A stretch of DNA of 9,898 nucleotides from Saprospiraceae bacterium (GTDB lineage Bacteria > Bacteroidota > Bacteroidia > Chitinophagales > Saprospiraceae): contig JALVCY010000415.1 of NCBI GenBank assembly GCA_027009605.1, forward strand, positions 1-9,898. Reading direction: 5' to 3'. The translations under genes were made by a program, and so were the position numbers. Under the pieces are notes generated by a model. That model was given only the letters and a program-made list of their open reading frames with translations, had not been told where the DNA came from and ran no database searches. This document shows, one piece after another, positions 1 through 7,393 of this stretch (positions are counted from its first letter, which is position 1; every line of letters begins with the position of its first letter).

Positions 1-149
1 ACTTTATAAAAAAAAAAAAGTGACCAATCCCCAAAAACGGAGTCTAAGGATTATATGGGGCTTATCCCATACTATTACTGACCGAATAGGTTCACGAGGT
101 GGTGCTCGCCAACCCATTCGCAAAGTATATCACTAAAACTAGCAAAAAC

Positions 150-2507
150 ATGAAAAAACTTAAACAAACACTCCTAATTTTTGCCTTCTTCTTGGCAGCT
201 TTTTCGATGGAGGCTCAAGTCACCGGAATCGGCTACACACTAGCACCTACCGCCGAATACGTTCAATGGGACAACAAAGCAGGTATCGCCGATGGCACCA
301 TGGTCGGAGGCAACTTTGGTATCGCTTTTGGCGAATATCTCGAGCTTAGAGCCAGATACTTGCAAGGTATGAACCTAAAAACTAGTTTTAAAGACTATGG
401 CATTGCCAACTTTGCAGACTCCAGCTTCACCGCTCATGATGTCAACTTGACCCGCTGGGGGGGAGAACTCAAGGCCAATTTAAGTCGCGGCCACCTACTG
501 CCCTTTGTGACACTGGGCGCAGGCATTCAATCTGTCGGGCGAGATACACTGACAGCCAACGAAATGATTTATGTAAACTATGGAGGTGGTATCAAATTGA
601 GCGCTAGCGACCGCTATACTTTTACCATTGAAGCGAGAAACACTTCTTTTAATTTTGATGCGGCAACTAATTTGTTGACCGACCAAGAACGCACCCATTA
701 TGGATTGACAGACAACTCCGGTGCGCTAACCTTGAAAAACAACTGGGCTTATGGCGCTTCCTTGCAATTCTATTTGGGGGGCAGACGGCCGGGCAAATTG
801 TCGGAGTTGGATAAAGCCTATTTTCAGCAATTTACCGGAGGATTTCGGGGCATTCGTATTCCCATTGAGCCCTCTGTCGGGAAAATTACTTTTCATGACA
901 ATCTGGCTTATCGGAATACTTGGTTAATCGGGGGCTATGCCGGCATGGATTTTAGTCCTTACGTCGGGCTTCGCGGATTTTATTTTGCCGGCACCAAAGG
1001 CGATAAGCTTACAACAGACGTAGATGATTTGGCCATGTATGGTGGAGAGATGAGGCTAAAATTGAGTGTTGGACAAGGGCTTTCTCCCTATCTAATGCTT
1101 GGTGGCGGAAAGATTGATGTCAATGAGAACTACCGCGCCAAAGATACTTTGTCCACGGCTAGAGACCAAGATTTTATCTTAGGTGGAGTCGGGTTAACTC
1201 TGCCTTTGTCCAATAGTTTTAAGGTTTTCGGGGGCGCTAGAGCCTTGTTGACTTCAGGCAAAAATCCCGAAAATATCCAATCTACGGACGAAGTAAAAAC
1301 CAGTTGGATGTATTCCGCCGGTGTGCGTTTGGTTTTTGGCCGCAAGGCTAAGCCCAAAGAAATTCTAGACGAAGAAATTACGACCAAAATCGAAGAGCAA
1401 AAAAAGGCAAATTTGGAAGAAGAAGCCAAGTTGAAGCAAGAATATAAACAGAAAGTAGCCGATTTGGAAGGTCAGTTGAATGAAGCTTACGCCAAAAAAG
1501 ATGTCAATGCGGCAGCCGACATCCTAAAAGAAAAGGACGAAGCCGAAAAAGTGGTAGCTCAAATCGAGAAAAATCAACAAGCTCGAAAGAAAGCTGAAAA
1601 AGCCAAAGAAGCTCAAGTCCTACAACAGGCCGGTGTCGTCACATCCGCTCCCAACCAAATCCAAATGTCTCCTGCCGAATTCCAAAATCTCATAGATGAA
1701 ATTATGGAAAATGCAGCCGACAAAAACGCTTCTACACCTAATACGGCAGTGGAGACCCAAGCACTCCAAAACCGATTGGCCGAAATCGAAAAATTGCTCG
1801 TCAAAATTGACACGCGTCAAGAAATGTCTAAAGATGTCACCAAATTGGAAGGAGAGCTGGCGCAAAGCCAATCCGAAAGAGTCATGATGGAGTACAACGC
1901 CAGACTTTTGGCAGAATTGAAAAAAATCAACGAAAAAATTGATAACAATCGTGAGAAAATCCAAGAAATTAAGACCGGAAAACCAACCCCGGGAGAGCCC
2001 CAACCCGGTCAGCCCACTACTCAGCCGGATACGCTTCAATCCGTTACCGAAAATAATGTTTTAGGTGTAAAATCAGGCGGAAATTATCTTTCGCAAAAAG
2101 GGCATTCCAAGCTCACTTATGAAGGAATGAGTGGATTTTCCGGCTTCAATGTGGGGGGGCAATTCACCGCGAATGTTGGATTTCGTTGGCATTATGGCAT
2201 TGCAGACTCTAAGTTTGAGTTTATGCCGGAAGCCTTTTTTGGTTTTGGCAAACCTTCTGCTTTCGGACTGACCGGTAATGCCATTTATCCATTTGCCGTA
2301 AAAAATACTCCGGTAACGCCTTATATCGGTGCCGGAGCCGGTTTTATGCAAATAGCCAAAGACGGAGACCAAAAAGTTCGATTGAATTACAACATTATTT
2401 TTGGCAGCTACCTAAAGGTTTGGAACGGGCGGCTTTATGTCGATTTTACCGCAAGGAATCTGTTCAAATATAATCAAATTATCGCAGGATATCGGTTTGC
2501 ATTTTAA
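150..2507 (+). CDS. Outer-membrane multi-barrel protein with coiled coil
   Basis: Predicted outer-membrane protein of 785 residues; I do not recognise a named family. The start at 150 is chosen because it opens a clean signal peptide (MKKLKQTLLIFAFFLAAFSMEA, cleavage likely before Gln23); an upstream in-frame GTG at 99 would put 17 extra residues before it. Two barrel-like regions follow (about 30-210 and 230-396). They look duplicated: WGGELKANLS near residue 103 matches YGGEMRLKLS near 297, each followed by a L-x-P-(F/Y) strand and a Gly-rich turn. Residues about 403-605 are charged and coiled-coil-like, broken by a segment near 490-535. A Pro/Gly/Thr linker (607-630) leads to a third barrel-like region (634-785) ending in Phe, as outer-membrane barrels usually do for BAM recognition. 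Alternating hydrophobic/polar strands support the barrel reading. The coiled coil would lie in the periplasm; role unknown (porin, adhesion or envelope tethering are all possible). A small hairpin (54-71) lies upstream; I see no clear promoter. Confidence 0.8.
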   Translation: MKKLKQTLLIFAFFLAAFSMEAQVTGIGYTLAPTAEYVQWDNKAGIADGTMVGGNFGIAFGEYLELRARYLQGMNLKTSFKDYGIANFADSSFTAHDVNLTRWGGELKANLSRGHLLPFVTLGAGIQSVGRDTLTANEMIYVNYGGGIKLSASDRYTFTIEARNTSFNFDAATNLLTDQERTHYGLTDNSGALTLKNNWAYGASLQFYLGGRRPGKLSELDKAYFQQFTGGFRGIRIPIEPSVGKITFHDNLAYRNTWLIGGYAGMDFSPYVGLRGFYFAGTKGDKLTTDVDDLAMYGGEMRLKLSVGQGLSPYLMLGGGKIDVNENYRAKDTLSTARDQDFILGGVGLTLPLSNSFKVFGGARALLTSGKNPENIQSTDEVKTSWMYSAGVRLVFGRKAKPKEILDEEITTKIEEQKKANLEEEAKLKQEYKQKVADLEGQLNEAYAKKDVNAAADILKEKDEAEKVVAQIEKNQQARKKAEKAKEAQVLQQAGVVTSAPNQIQMSPAEFQNLIDEIMENAADKNASTPNTAVETQALQNRLAEIEKLLVKIDTRQEMSKDVTKLEGELAQSQSERVMMEYNARLLAELKKINEKIDNNREKIQEIKTGKPTPGEPQPGQPTTQPDTLQSVTENNVLGVKSGGNYLSQKGHSKLTYEGMSGFSGFNVGGQFTANVGFRWHYGIADSKFEFMPEAFFGFGKPSAFGLTGNAIYPFAVKNTPVTPYIGAGAGFMQIAKDGDQKVRLNYNIIFGSYLKVWNGRLYVDFTARNLFKYNQIIAGYRFAF

Positions 2508-2529
2508 GCAACCGCAATTGTTTTAGTAG

Positions 2530-2557
2530 GGGGACGCCTTTGTGGTGTCCCCTTTTT
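2530..2557 (+). terminator. Intrinsic terminator after the barrel gene
   Basis: A 9-bp stem GGGGACGCC / GGTGTCCCC (one G-T wobble) with a 5-nt loop TTTGT is followed directly by five T. It begins 22 bases after the stop codon of the outer-membrane protein gene and separates it from the sigma-factor operon. Confidence 0.9.
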
Positions 2558-2766
2558 AATAAGGAATCGTTGCCGGAATTGCCGGTATCAGTGTTCATCA
2601 TCGAAACCCGTAGGCCAATACCCAAAATCATCCTGATGGCTTCTGCCGGAGTCTCATTGATACAAAAAAGCAGGTTTTTTTGTTAAAAAAGCCTTGTTTG
2701 GTCAATTTATATCTTCTCCTATGATTTTTATCGTTATCTTGTCCTTTCATTCCAGTAACTATCAGG

Positions 2767-3357
2767 TTGAAAGAAGAGATTATCATCCAAAATCTATCGG
2801 ACAAAGAATTAGTGCAGCAGCTGCTGTCTGAAACAGACCCCCTATGGGTACGTAATTTACAAGAAGAATTGTACAATCGGCTTGCGCAAAAAATATTTCA
2901 CAAGTGCTATAGCATTTTGAATAATCGGGAACAAGCCGAAGACCTGACCCATGATATTTTGATAAAAATTTTCTTAAATTTGGATAAATACCGGGGAAAA
3001 GCGCCTTTTTTATCGTGGGTGATGGCGATTGCTCAAAACCATACCATCAGTTACCTTAAAAAGGAAAAAAGACTAAACTTTGAGCCTATTCCGAAAGGGT
3101 ATGAACACCCCGAAGATGAAGAAGAGTTAACCAATAACGCCTTATTAGAGACCAAGCTGAAGAGCATGGAAGAATCCTTCGTCGGGCTATCAGAATCTCA
3201 ACGTTTGCTTTTGATGATGCGGTACAAGGATTTGCGTTCCATCAAAGATATTGCGAAAGCGCTACAGGTAGGTGAAAGTGCCATTAAAATGAGACTCAAA
3301 AGAAGCCGTAATCGATTGGCTCAAATCATTAAAAAAGCAACTAGAAATGGACAATGA
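2767..3357 (+). CDS. RNA polymerase sigma factor, sigma-70/ECF type
   Basis: Alternative sigma factor of 196 residues, a usual ECF length. Region 2 covers about residues 30-103: the helix around AEDLTHDILIKIF is the core-binding part, and the FLSWVMAIAQNHTISYLKKEKR stretch is the -10-contacting part. An acidic linker (about 113-125) leads to region 4 (about 135-192), with a helix-turn-helix at about 159-182 (SIKDIAKALQVGESAIKMRL). The start is TTG at 2767: an in-frame stop lies at 2722 and there is no in-frame ATG before region 2. The N-terminal SDKELVQQLL is a common opening for Bacteroidota ECF factors, so the TTG is credible. The gene overlaps the next one by 11 bases, so the two are probably translationally coupled. 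The operon suggests that the factor controls the envelope peptidase encoded third, perhaps with itself, but no target promoter is evident. Confidence 0.9.
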   Translation: MKEEIIIQNLSDKELVQQLLSETDPLWVRNLQEELYNRLAQKIFHKCYSILNNREQAEDLTHDILIKIFLNLDKYRGKAPFLSWVMAIAQNHTISYLKKEKRLNFEPIPKGYEHPEDEEELTNNALLETKLKSMEESFVGLSESQRLLLMMRYKDLRSIKDIAKALQVGESAIKMRLKRSRNRLAQIIKKATRNGQ

Positions 3358-3595
3358 TAAAAGACTAAACCACGCACAAAGGAAGTTCATGAAAACCTTC
3401 TCTCAGATAGGGCAATCGGAATACTTGGCTTCCGGTCACAAGAAAAAGTTTTTTGATAGCTTGGACGCTATGATGGAAAAAGGAAAGATTACGCACTTCT
3501 TCAAAGAAAAATTTGCCATCTCTGATTCGCTACTTCGATTTATCTTTGGGGACGACCAAGACAAACCGGATAAGCCTTCTCATCCACCACAATAA
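3347..3595 (+). CDS. Small protein between sigma factor and M15 peptidase
   Basis: Predicted soluble protein of 82 residues. Its ATG lies inside the end of the sigma gene (11-base overlap), which supports it being a real, coupled gene. It is Lys/Phe-rich with helical segments (about 10-50), then KITHFFKEKFAISDSLLRFIFG and a polar Pro-rich tail (DKPDKPSHPPQ). It has no signal peptide, no membrane segment and no Cys/His cluster, so it is not a classic membrane or zinc anti-sigma factor. Its position immediately after a sigma factor fits a small cytoplasmic regulator or sigma-binding protein, but this is inferred from context only. I do not recognise the family. Confidence 0.65.
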   Translation: MDNDKRLNHAQRKFMKTFSQIGQSEYLASGHKKKFFDSLDAMMEKGKITHFFKEKFAISDSLLRFIFGDDQDKPDKPSHPPQ

Positions 3596-3602
3596 ACTTC
3601 CA

Positions 3603-4349
3603 TTGAAAAGAAGTACTAAAAACAACCTGAAAACACTAACCTTACTAGTGGTTATCTTAGTCGTTTTTATCAAAACCAACTGGCGAGCTCAAGACCGCCT
3701 ACACGAAATCCTATTCGACTTACACCATCAAAATAAACCTACCTATTCCAAACAAGCCATCTCCGACGTACTGGCGACCCTGCAAACCATGACTTATGAT
3801 GAACTAGATGGCGAATACCTAGAATACACCAAATCCGCCAATCCCAAATACAAACCCCTCCTAAAAGACCTGACCTATTACAAAGTCACACGCAATGACT
3901 TGTACAAACGAGTGGTCGGGCCGTTCCGGCTCAAGCAGTTCATGTGCAAAGACGAATATTATATCGACTGCGTGTTGGGGAAGGAAGAGTTTGTTCCTTG
4001 CCCGATTCATCCCAAGCTTTTTTACAAAACTTTAGAACTATTGGACGAACTCAATCGCTTGGGCTACAATGAAGATGGCTTTGTCATTGCCAGCGGCCAC
4101 CGCCATCCTGCCTACAACGAAAAAATAGGGGGGGCGAAACTAAGTCGCCATATCAAAGGCGAAGCCGTGGACATCTCCATCTATGATATTGACGGCGACT
4201 CTTATACCGACAAAAGAGATAAACAAATTGTCCTTGACATCCTAGACCAAACCATCATCAAAGATAAAGGCGGCATCGGACTCTATCCGGGCACGGACAA
4301 TGTGCATTATGATGTGCGTGGCACGAAGGCGCGTTGGAATTCGTTCTAA
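3603..4349 (+). CDS. Membrane-anchored M15-type zinc peptidase
   Basis: Predicted cell-wall D-Ala-D-Ala carboxypeptidase or related peptidoglycan peptidase of the M15 family, 248 residues. A TTG at 3603 is preferred: it lies 7 bases after the preceding stop and starts MKRSTKNN plus a hydrophobic segment (LKTLTLLVVILVVFI, about residues 9-23), a signal anchor. The ATG at 3513 would overlap the previous gene by 83 bases and put a polar stretch before the anchor. The C-terminal domain has SGHR (164-167), the zinc-binding SRHIKGEAVD (181-190; His183 and Asp190 as ligands) and the HYDVRG motif (His235 as third ligand). Between the ligands lies DIDGDSYTDKRD (195-206), with Asp at loop positions 1, 3, 5, 9 and 12, like a dockerin/EF-hand calcium loop. 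Residues about 30-110 are not recognised. The domain would face the periplasm. Its stop codon overlaps the target duplication of repeat copy A. Confidence 0.82.
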   Translation: MKRSTKNNLKTLTLLVVILVVFIKTNWRAQDRLHEILFDLHHQNKPTYSKQAISDVLATLQTMTYDELDGEYLEYTKSANPKYKPLLKDLTYYKVTRNDLYKRVVGPFRLKQFMCKDEYYIDCVLGKEEFVPCPIHPKLFYKTLELLDELNRLGYNEDGFVIASGHRHPAYNEKIGGAKLSRHIKGEAVDISIYDIDGDSYTDKRDKQIVLDILDQTIIKDKGGIGLYPGTDNVHYDVRGTKARWNSF

Positions 4350-4353
4350 AGTT

Positions 4354-4516
4354 GTAACTATTTAGGTACCCACTATTTTGGTCAAAAAATGTCCTTTTTG
4401 CGCCTGTTTTTGCTAAAATTTTCTCACGTAGCCCAGCTACGCTTCAAAAATTGTAGCTTCAACATACACAAAAATGCCTATTTTTTGCCTTAAAATAGGA
4501 GCACCTAAACAGTTAC
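4354..4516 (+). mobile_element. Palindromic MITE-like element, copy A
   Basis: Non-autonomous element of 163 bp with imperfect terminal inverted repeats. The left end reads GTAACTATTTAGGT; the right end, read in reverse complement, is GTAACTGTTTAGGT. The whole unit is one long imperfect palindrome whose tip is CGTAGC-CCA-GCTACG. It is flanked by CTAAAGTT (4346-4353) and CTAAAGGT (4517-4524), 7 of 8 identical, consistent with an 8-bp target-site duplication. Its core (4393-4484) is identical to copy C at 91 of 92 positions. GTAA ends with 8-bp duplications are typical of the IS66 family, so an IS66-mobilised MITE is my best guess; no transposase is present here. Insertion fell on the TAA of the peptidase gene and kept it intact. 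Confidence 0.8.
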
Positions 4517-4587
4517 CTAAAGGTAATAGTGATGAAATTGTATTTGCCAATAATCAATGGTTGGGCTACAACAATTTGATTGAATAA
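4517..4587 (+). other. Possible gene-tail remnant next to copy A
   Basis: One frame reads PKGNSDEIVFANNQWLGYNNLIE and then stop, with protein-like composition. Read upstream, this frame enters the palindromic element, where an ATG occurs at 4474. It may be the C-terminal scrap of a lost gene, or chance. No promoter or start outside the repeat is visible, and I do not recognise the peptide. Confidence 0.25.
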
Positions 4588-4650
4588 AAACAAAAAAATA
4601 CAAAAATAAGCTTAAGTTTAAAAAATCTCCATATCTTTGAGCGTAAACTG

Positions 4651-4664
4651 TCTGTATATACAGA
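4651..4664. promoter_or_regulatory. 14-bp perfect palindrome in restriction-operon leader
   Basis: TCTGTATATACAGA is a perfect palindrome ending 24 bases before the methyltransferase ATG. A TTTG at 4636-4639 could be a Bacteroidota -33 element, which would place the palindrome across the -7 region, although no good TAnnTTTG is present. It is a candidate operator for self-control of the operon, since no separate controller (C) gene is found. The palindrome is seen; the role is inferred. Confidence 0.45.
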
Positions 4665-4688
4665 TTAACTATTTCAAATCAAACAGAA

Positions 4689-5927
4689 ATGACGGATAAA
4701 AAACTAAAGGTTGCTGAATTATTTGCAGGAGTCGGTGGGTTTCGGTTAGGTCTTGAAAAAAGCAATCACTATACTGTGGTTTGGAGTAACCAATGGGAAC
4801 CATCAACTAAAATGCAACATGCTTCTCTTGTTTATGAAGCTAGGTTTGGAAAAGAGAATCATTCCAATCAAGATATTGCAACCGTTCCAACGGAAGATAT
4901 CCCGAATCATGATTTATTGGTAGGTGGGTTTCCTTGTCAAGACTATTCGGTGGCTACAACGTTAAGAAACTCTAAAGGATTAAGAGGCAAAAAAGGAGTC
5001 CTATGGTGGTCTATTCACCGGATTCTAGAACAAAAGAAGAAAAAGCCTAAGTATTTGTTTCTTGAAAATGTTGATAGACTACTAAAATCCCCGGCCAAGC
5101 AAAGAGGAAGGGATTTTGCTGTAATGCTAAAAAGTTTAACAGATTTGGGCTATGCCGTTGAATGGAGGGTAGTCAATGCGGCAGACTATGGGATGCCACA
5201 GCGAAGAAGAAGAATCTTTTTTATTGGTTATCATAAAACCACTCCAACTTACAAGAAAATAGCTAAATCCAACAAGCTAGATTGGCTTCTTGAGAAAGGA
5301 ACTATTGCAAATGCCTTTCCGGTACAGAAAGATACACTCCTTAGTCTCAATGAATTTGAAATTCAAGGGGATTTGGTTGAAATCACGAATAACTTCAATA
5401 AAAATGGTAAATTTTCTCCTTTTCAAAATACGGGATTATTGATAGACGGTCATATCTTTACGTTAAAAACAAAACCAGATTATCATGGACCTAGAACGGT
5501 GCTCGGCGATGTATTACAAAACGGAGAAGTAACTCCAGAGTTTTTTGTTAAGGACGAGGACAAACCTAAGTGGGAATATCTAAAAGGGCCTAAAACCATT
5601 GAGCGAAAATCGAAAGATGGATTTAGCTACAAATACTCAGAAGGAGGGATGATTTACCCCGATGCATTAGATAATGCTTCAAGAACCATAATTACCGGTG
5701 AAGGAGGCAAATCTCCATCTCGGTTTAAACACGTCGTTCAGTCTGACCGTGGATTAAGAAGACTCACTCCAATTGAGCTTGAACGCTTAAATATGTTTCC
5801 TGATAATCATACCAAACTTGAAGGCATTTCGGACACCAAAAGAGCTTTCTTCATGGGCAATGCGCTTGTTGTAGGTGTAATTGAAAGAATTGGTGAATCT
5901 TTGTTTAAGATGATTAACTCAAAGTAA
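4689..5927 (+). CDS. C5-cytosine DNA methyltransferase (Sau3AI-like, GATC predicted)
   Basis: Modification enzyme of a type II restriction-modification system; transfers a methyl group from S-adenosylmethionine to carbon 5 of cytosine in DNA. It has 412 residues. Motifs in order: I, FAGVGG (12-17), cofactor binding; IV, PCQ (82-84) in GGFPCQDYS with the catalytic Cys83; VI, ENV (126-128); VIII, QRRRR (171-175); a target-recognition region about 185-345; IX, around RGLRRLTPIELERLNMFPD (354-372); X, GNALVVG (390-396). The domain is complete. The PCQDYSVA wording and the partner enzyme point to the M.Sau3AI group, which makes GAT-5mC; specificity is inferred, not read from the recognition region. 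The gene comes first in its operon and its TAA directly abuts the endonuclease ATG, so modification is made before or with restriction. Base composition is AT-rich (rows at 4801 and 5401: 35% and 28% GC) against 40-50% in flanking genes, suggesting transfer. Confidence 0.93.
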   Translation: MTDKKLKVAELFAGVGGFRLGLEKSNHYTVVWSNQWEPSTKMQHASLVYEARFGKENHSNQDIATVPTEDIPNHDLLVGGFPCQDYSVATTLRNSKGLRGKKGVLWWSIHRILEQKKKKPKYLFLENVDRLLKSPAKQRGRDFAVMLKSLTDLGYAVEWRVVNAADYGMPQRRRRIFFIGYHKTTPTYKKIAKSNKLDWLLEKGTIANAFPVQKDTLLSLNEFEIQGDLVEITNNFNKNGKFSPFQNTGLLIDGHIFTLKTKPDYHGPRTVLGDVLQNGEVTPEFFVKDEDKPKWEYLKGPKTIERKSKDGFSYKYSEGGMIYPDALDNASRTIITGEGGKSPSRFKHVVQSDRGLRRLTPIELERLNMFPDNHTKLEGISDTKRAFFMGNALVVGVIERIGESLFKMINSK

Positions 5928-7319
5928 ATGTTTGATGTTAAATCTCCATATTCAATTATTGCGTTTGCAAAAAAGCTAAAAAACAAATCGTTACGAGAAG
6001 CTTGTGGTAATGCAATTGAATCAGATGAATACAAGGGAAAGGGAAATTTTGGACAATTATTAGAAAAATATTATTTTGGATATGAGCCAAACTCTAGGTC
6101 TGAACCGGATTTTGCGGAAGCCGGATTGGAATTAAAAACCAGCCCGCTCAAAACCTTAAAAAATGGAACATTTCGCTCGAAAGAAAGATTAGTTCTTAAT
6201 ATTATCAACTATCTGGATGTCCACAAGGAAAGTTTTAATGAAAGTTCATTTTGGAAGAAAAATGCGCATCTCCTATTGATTTTCTATTTACACGATAAAT
6301 CAGTAAATATCCTTGATTTTGTTATCAAGTTGGTTGAAGGATGGCAATACCCACCCGAAGACCTAAAAGTCATTCAGCATGACTGGCAAATTATCCAGCA
6401 GAAAATAAAGAATGGTAAGGCTCATGAGCTGTCTGAAGGGGACACCTTTTATCTAGGAGCATGTACTAAAGGAGCCACTGCCCAAAAATCGTATAGAAAG
6501 CAACCATTTAGCAAGCAGAAGGCTAAACAAAGAGCCTATTCGTTAAAACAAGGATACGTAAACCATATCATTGCCACTATCTCAAAAGGAGAGAAGGGAA
6601 TCTACGGAAAAATCATTTCTACCCCCGACCTTTTGGATGCAGATGCCACAATTTCAGATATTGCACTTCGTAAATTTCAGTCCTTCTTGGGTCTGGAAGC
6701 CCATCAGATTGAGCAAAAATTAGGGTTGAGTGTTGGAAAAAAATCCAAAAGTCACCTCGCTAATTTGACAAAAGCCATTTTAGGTGTAGAGCTAGACAAA
6801 AAAATAGAAGAGTTTGAAAAAGCTGATATTCAGGTAAAGACCATACGCATCAAAAACAATGATTTACCGAAAGAGCATATTTCTTTTCCGGCTTTTAATT
6901 TTATGCAGCTGAGTAAAGTAACTTGGGAAGAAAGTAGCCTACGTCAAATTTGTGAACAAAAATTCTTTTTTGTTTTCTATCAAATTAAAGAAAAGAAGCT
7001 TTTTCTAAGGAAGGTAAGATTTTGGAACATGCCCTATCTTGACATTCAGGAAGCTAAAAATGTTTGGCTAAAAACTCAACAATTAATCCAAGAAGGCCAT
7101 ATCGTCAAGTCTTTGACTCCAAATGGAATTAGAAGAACAAACTTTCCAAAGCCAAAAGAAAATAGGGTCTGCCACGTAAGACCCCATGCCCGAAACAAAT
7201 ACGACACCTTCCCCCTACCAACTATCGATAAACTAACCGAAGTTTCAAACTATATGAAGCATTGTTTTTGGCTTAATGCTTCTTATGTTCGAGATGAGAT
7301 TTTATTAAAAGACACCTAG
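5928..7319 (+). CDS. Sau3AI/MutH-type restriction endonuclease
   Basis: Restriction partner of the preceding methyltransferase; predicted to cut unmethylated GATC. It has 463 residues, close to what I recall for Sau3AI (about 489). The N-terminal MutH-like domain has GQLLEKYYFG (42-51, Glu46) and EPDFAEAGLELKT (59-71), giving the metal-binding set Asp61, Glu68, Lys70. A second, degenerate copy lies at about 255-400: HLANLTKAILG (276-286) and EEFEKADIQVKT (294-305) line up with the first site but have Thr281, Glu295 and Gln302 for Glu46, Asp61 and Glu68, keeping only Lys304. This is the expected Sau3AI architecture: one active domain plus an inactive allosteric DNA-binding domain. The C-terminal HVRPHARNKYDTFPLP (417-432) resembles the ends of related enzymes. 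The ATG follows the methyltransferase stop with no gap, indicating coupling. Very AT-rich (rows at 6001 and 6961: 33% and 23% GC). No frameshift or truncation seen, so it is probably active. Confidence 0.9.
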   Translation: MFDVKSPYSIIAFAKKLKNKSLREACGNAIESDEYKGKGNFGQLLEKYYFGYEPNSRSEPDFAEAGLELKTSPLKTLKNGTFRSKERLVLNIINYLDVHKESFNESSFWKKNAHLLLIFYLHDKSVNILDFVIKLVEGWQYPPEDLKVIQHDWQIIQQKIKNGKAHELSEGDTFYLGACTKGATAQKSYRKQPFSKQKAKQRAYSLKQGYVNHIIATISKGEKGIYGKIISTPDLLDADATISDIALRKFQSFLGLEAHQIEQKLGLSVGKKSKSHLANLTKAILGVELDKKIEEFEKADIQVKTIRIKNNDLPKEHISFPAFNFMQLSKVTWEESSLRQICEQKFFFVFYQIKEKKLFLRKVRFWNMPYLDIQEAKNVWLKTQQLIQEGHIVKSLTPNGIRRTNFPKPKENRVCHVRPHARNKYDTFPLPTIDKLTEVSNYMKHCFWLNASYVRDEILLKDT

Positions 7320-7393
7320 AAAATAGATGCCTTATTCACCGTTCAAGCTTTAAAATAGTCTAAATGGCCAAACCCTAACCAAACAAGCAAACC

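Larger units (their letters stand above)
4350..4688. other. Gene-free stretch before the restriction operon
   Basis: The 339 bases hold palindromic element copy A (4354-4516), a short coding-like remnant (4517-4587), an A-rich stretch and a 14-bp palindrome just before the methyltransferase start. No classic terminator follows the peptidase gene; the long hairpin of copy A could serve as one. Confidence 0.7.

Noticed and set aside
495..2372. Several reverse-strand and one alternate-frame open frames of 63-139 residues inside the outer-membrane gene
   Set aside because: They lie opposite or inside a clearly coding frame, have no recognisable domains and no promoter; shadows.
2673..2729. Hairpin GGTTTTTT/AAAAAAGCC and a TTTG (2697) plus TATGATTTTT (2720) as sigma-operon control elements
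   Set aside because: The stem is nearly all A-T and the -7 box is a poor match to TAnnTTTG; too weak to annotate.
2628..2876. 82-residue reverse-strand frame across the sigma gene start
   Set aside because: Its composition is not protein-like and it overlaps a supported sigma factor.
4474..4587. 37-residue ATG frame running out of element copy A
   Set aside because: Its start lies within the mobile repeat; copy C has the same ATG without a matching reading frame, so it is not a real gene.
5807..6034. Reverse-strand 75-residue frame across the methyltransferase/endonuclease junction
   Set aside because: Considered as a possible antisense controller, but it lacks a helix-turn-helix and lies over two strong coding frames.
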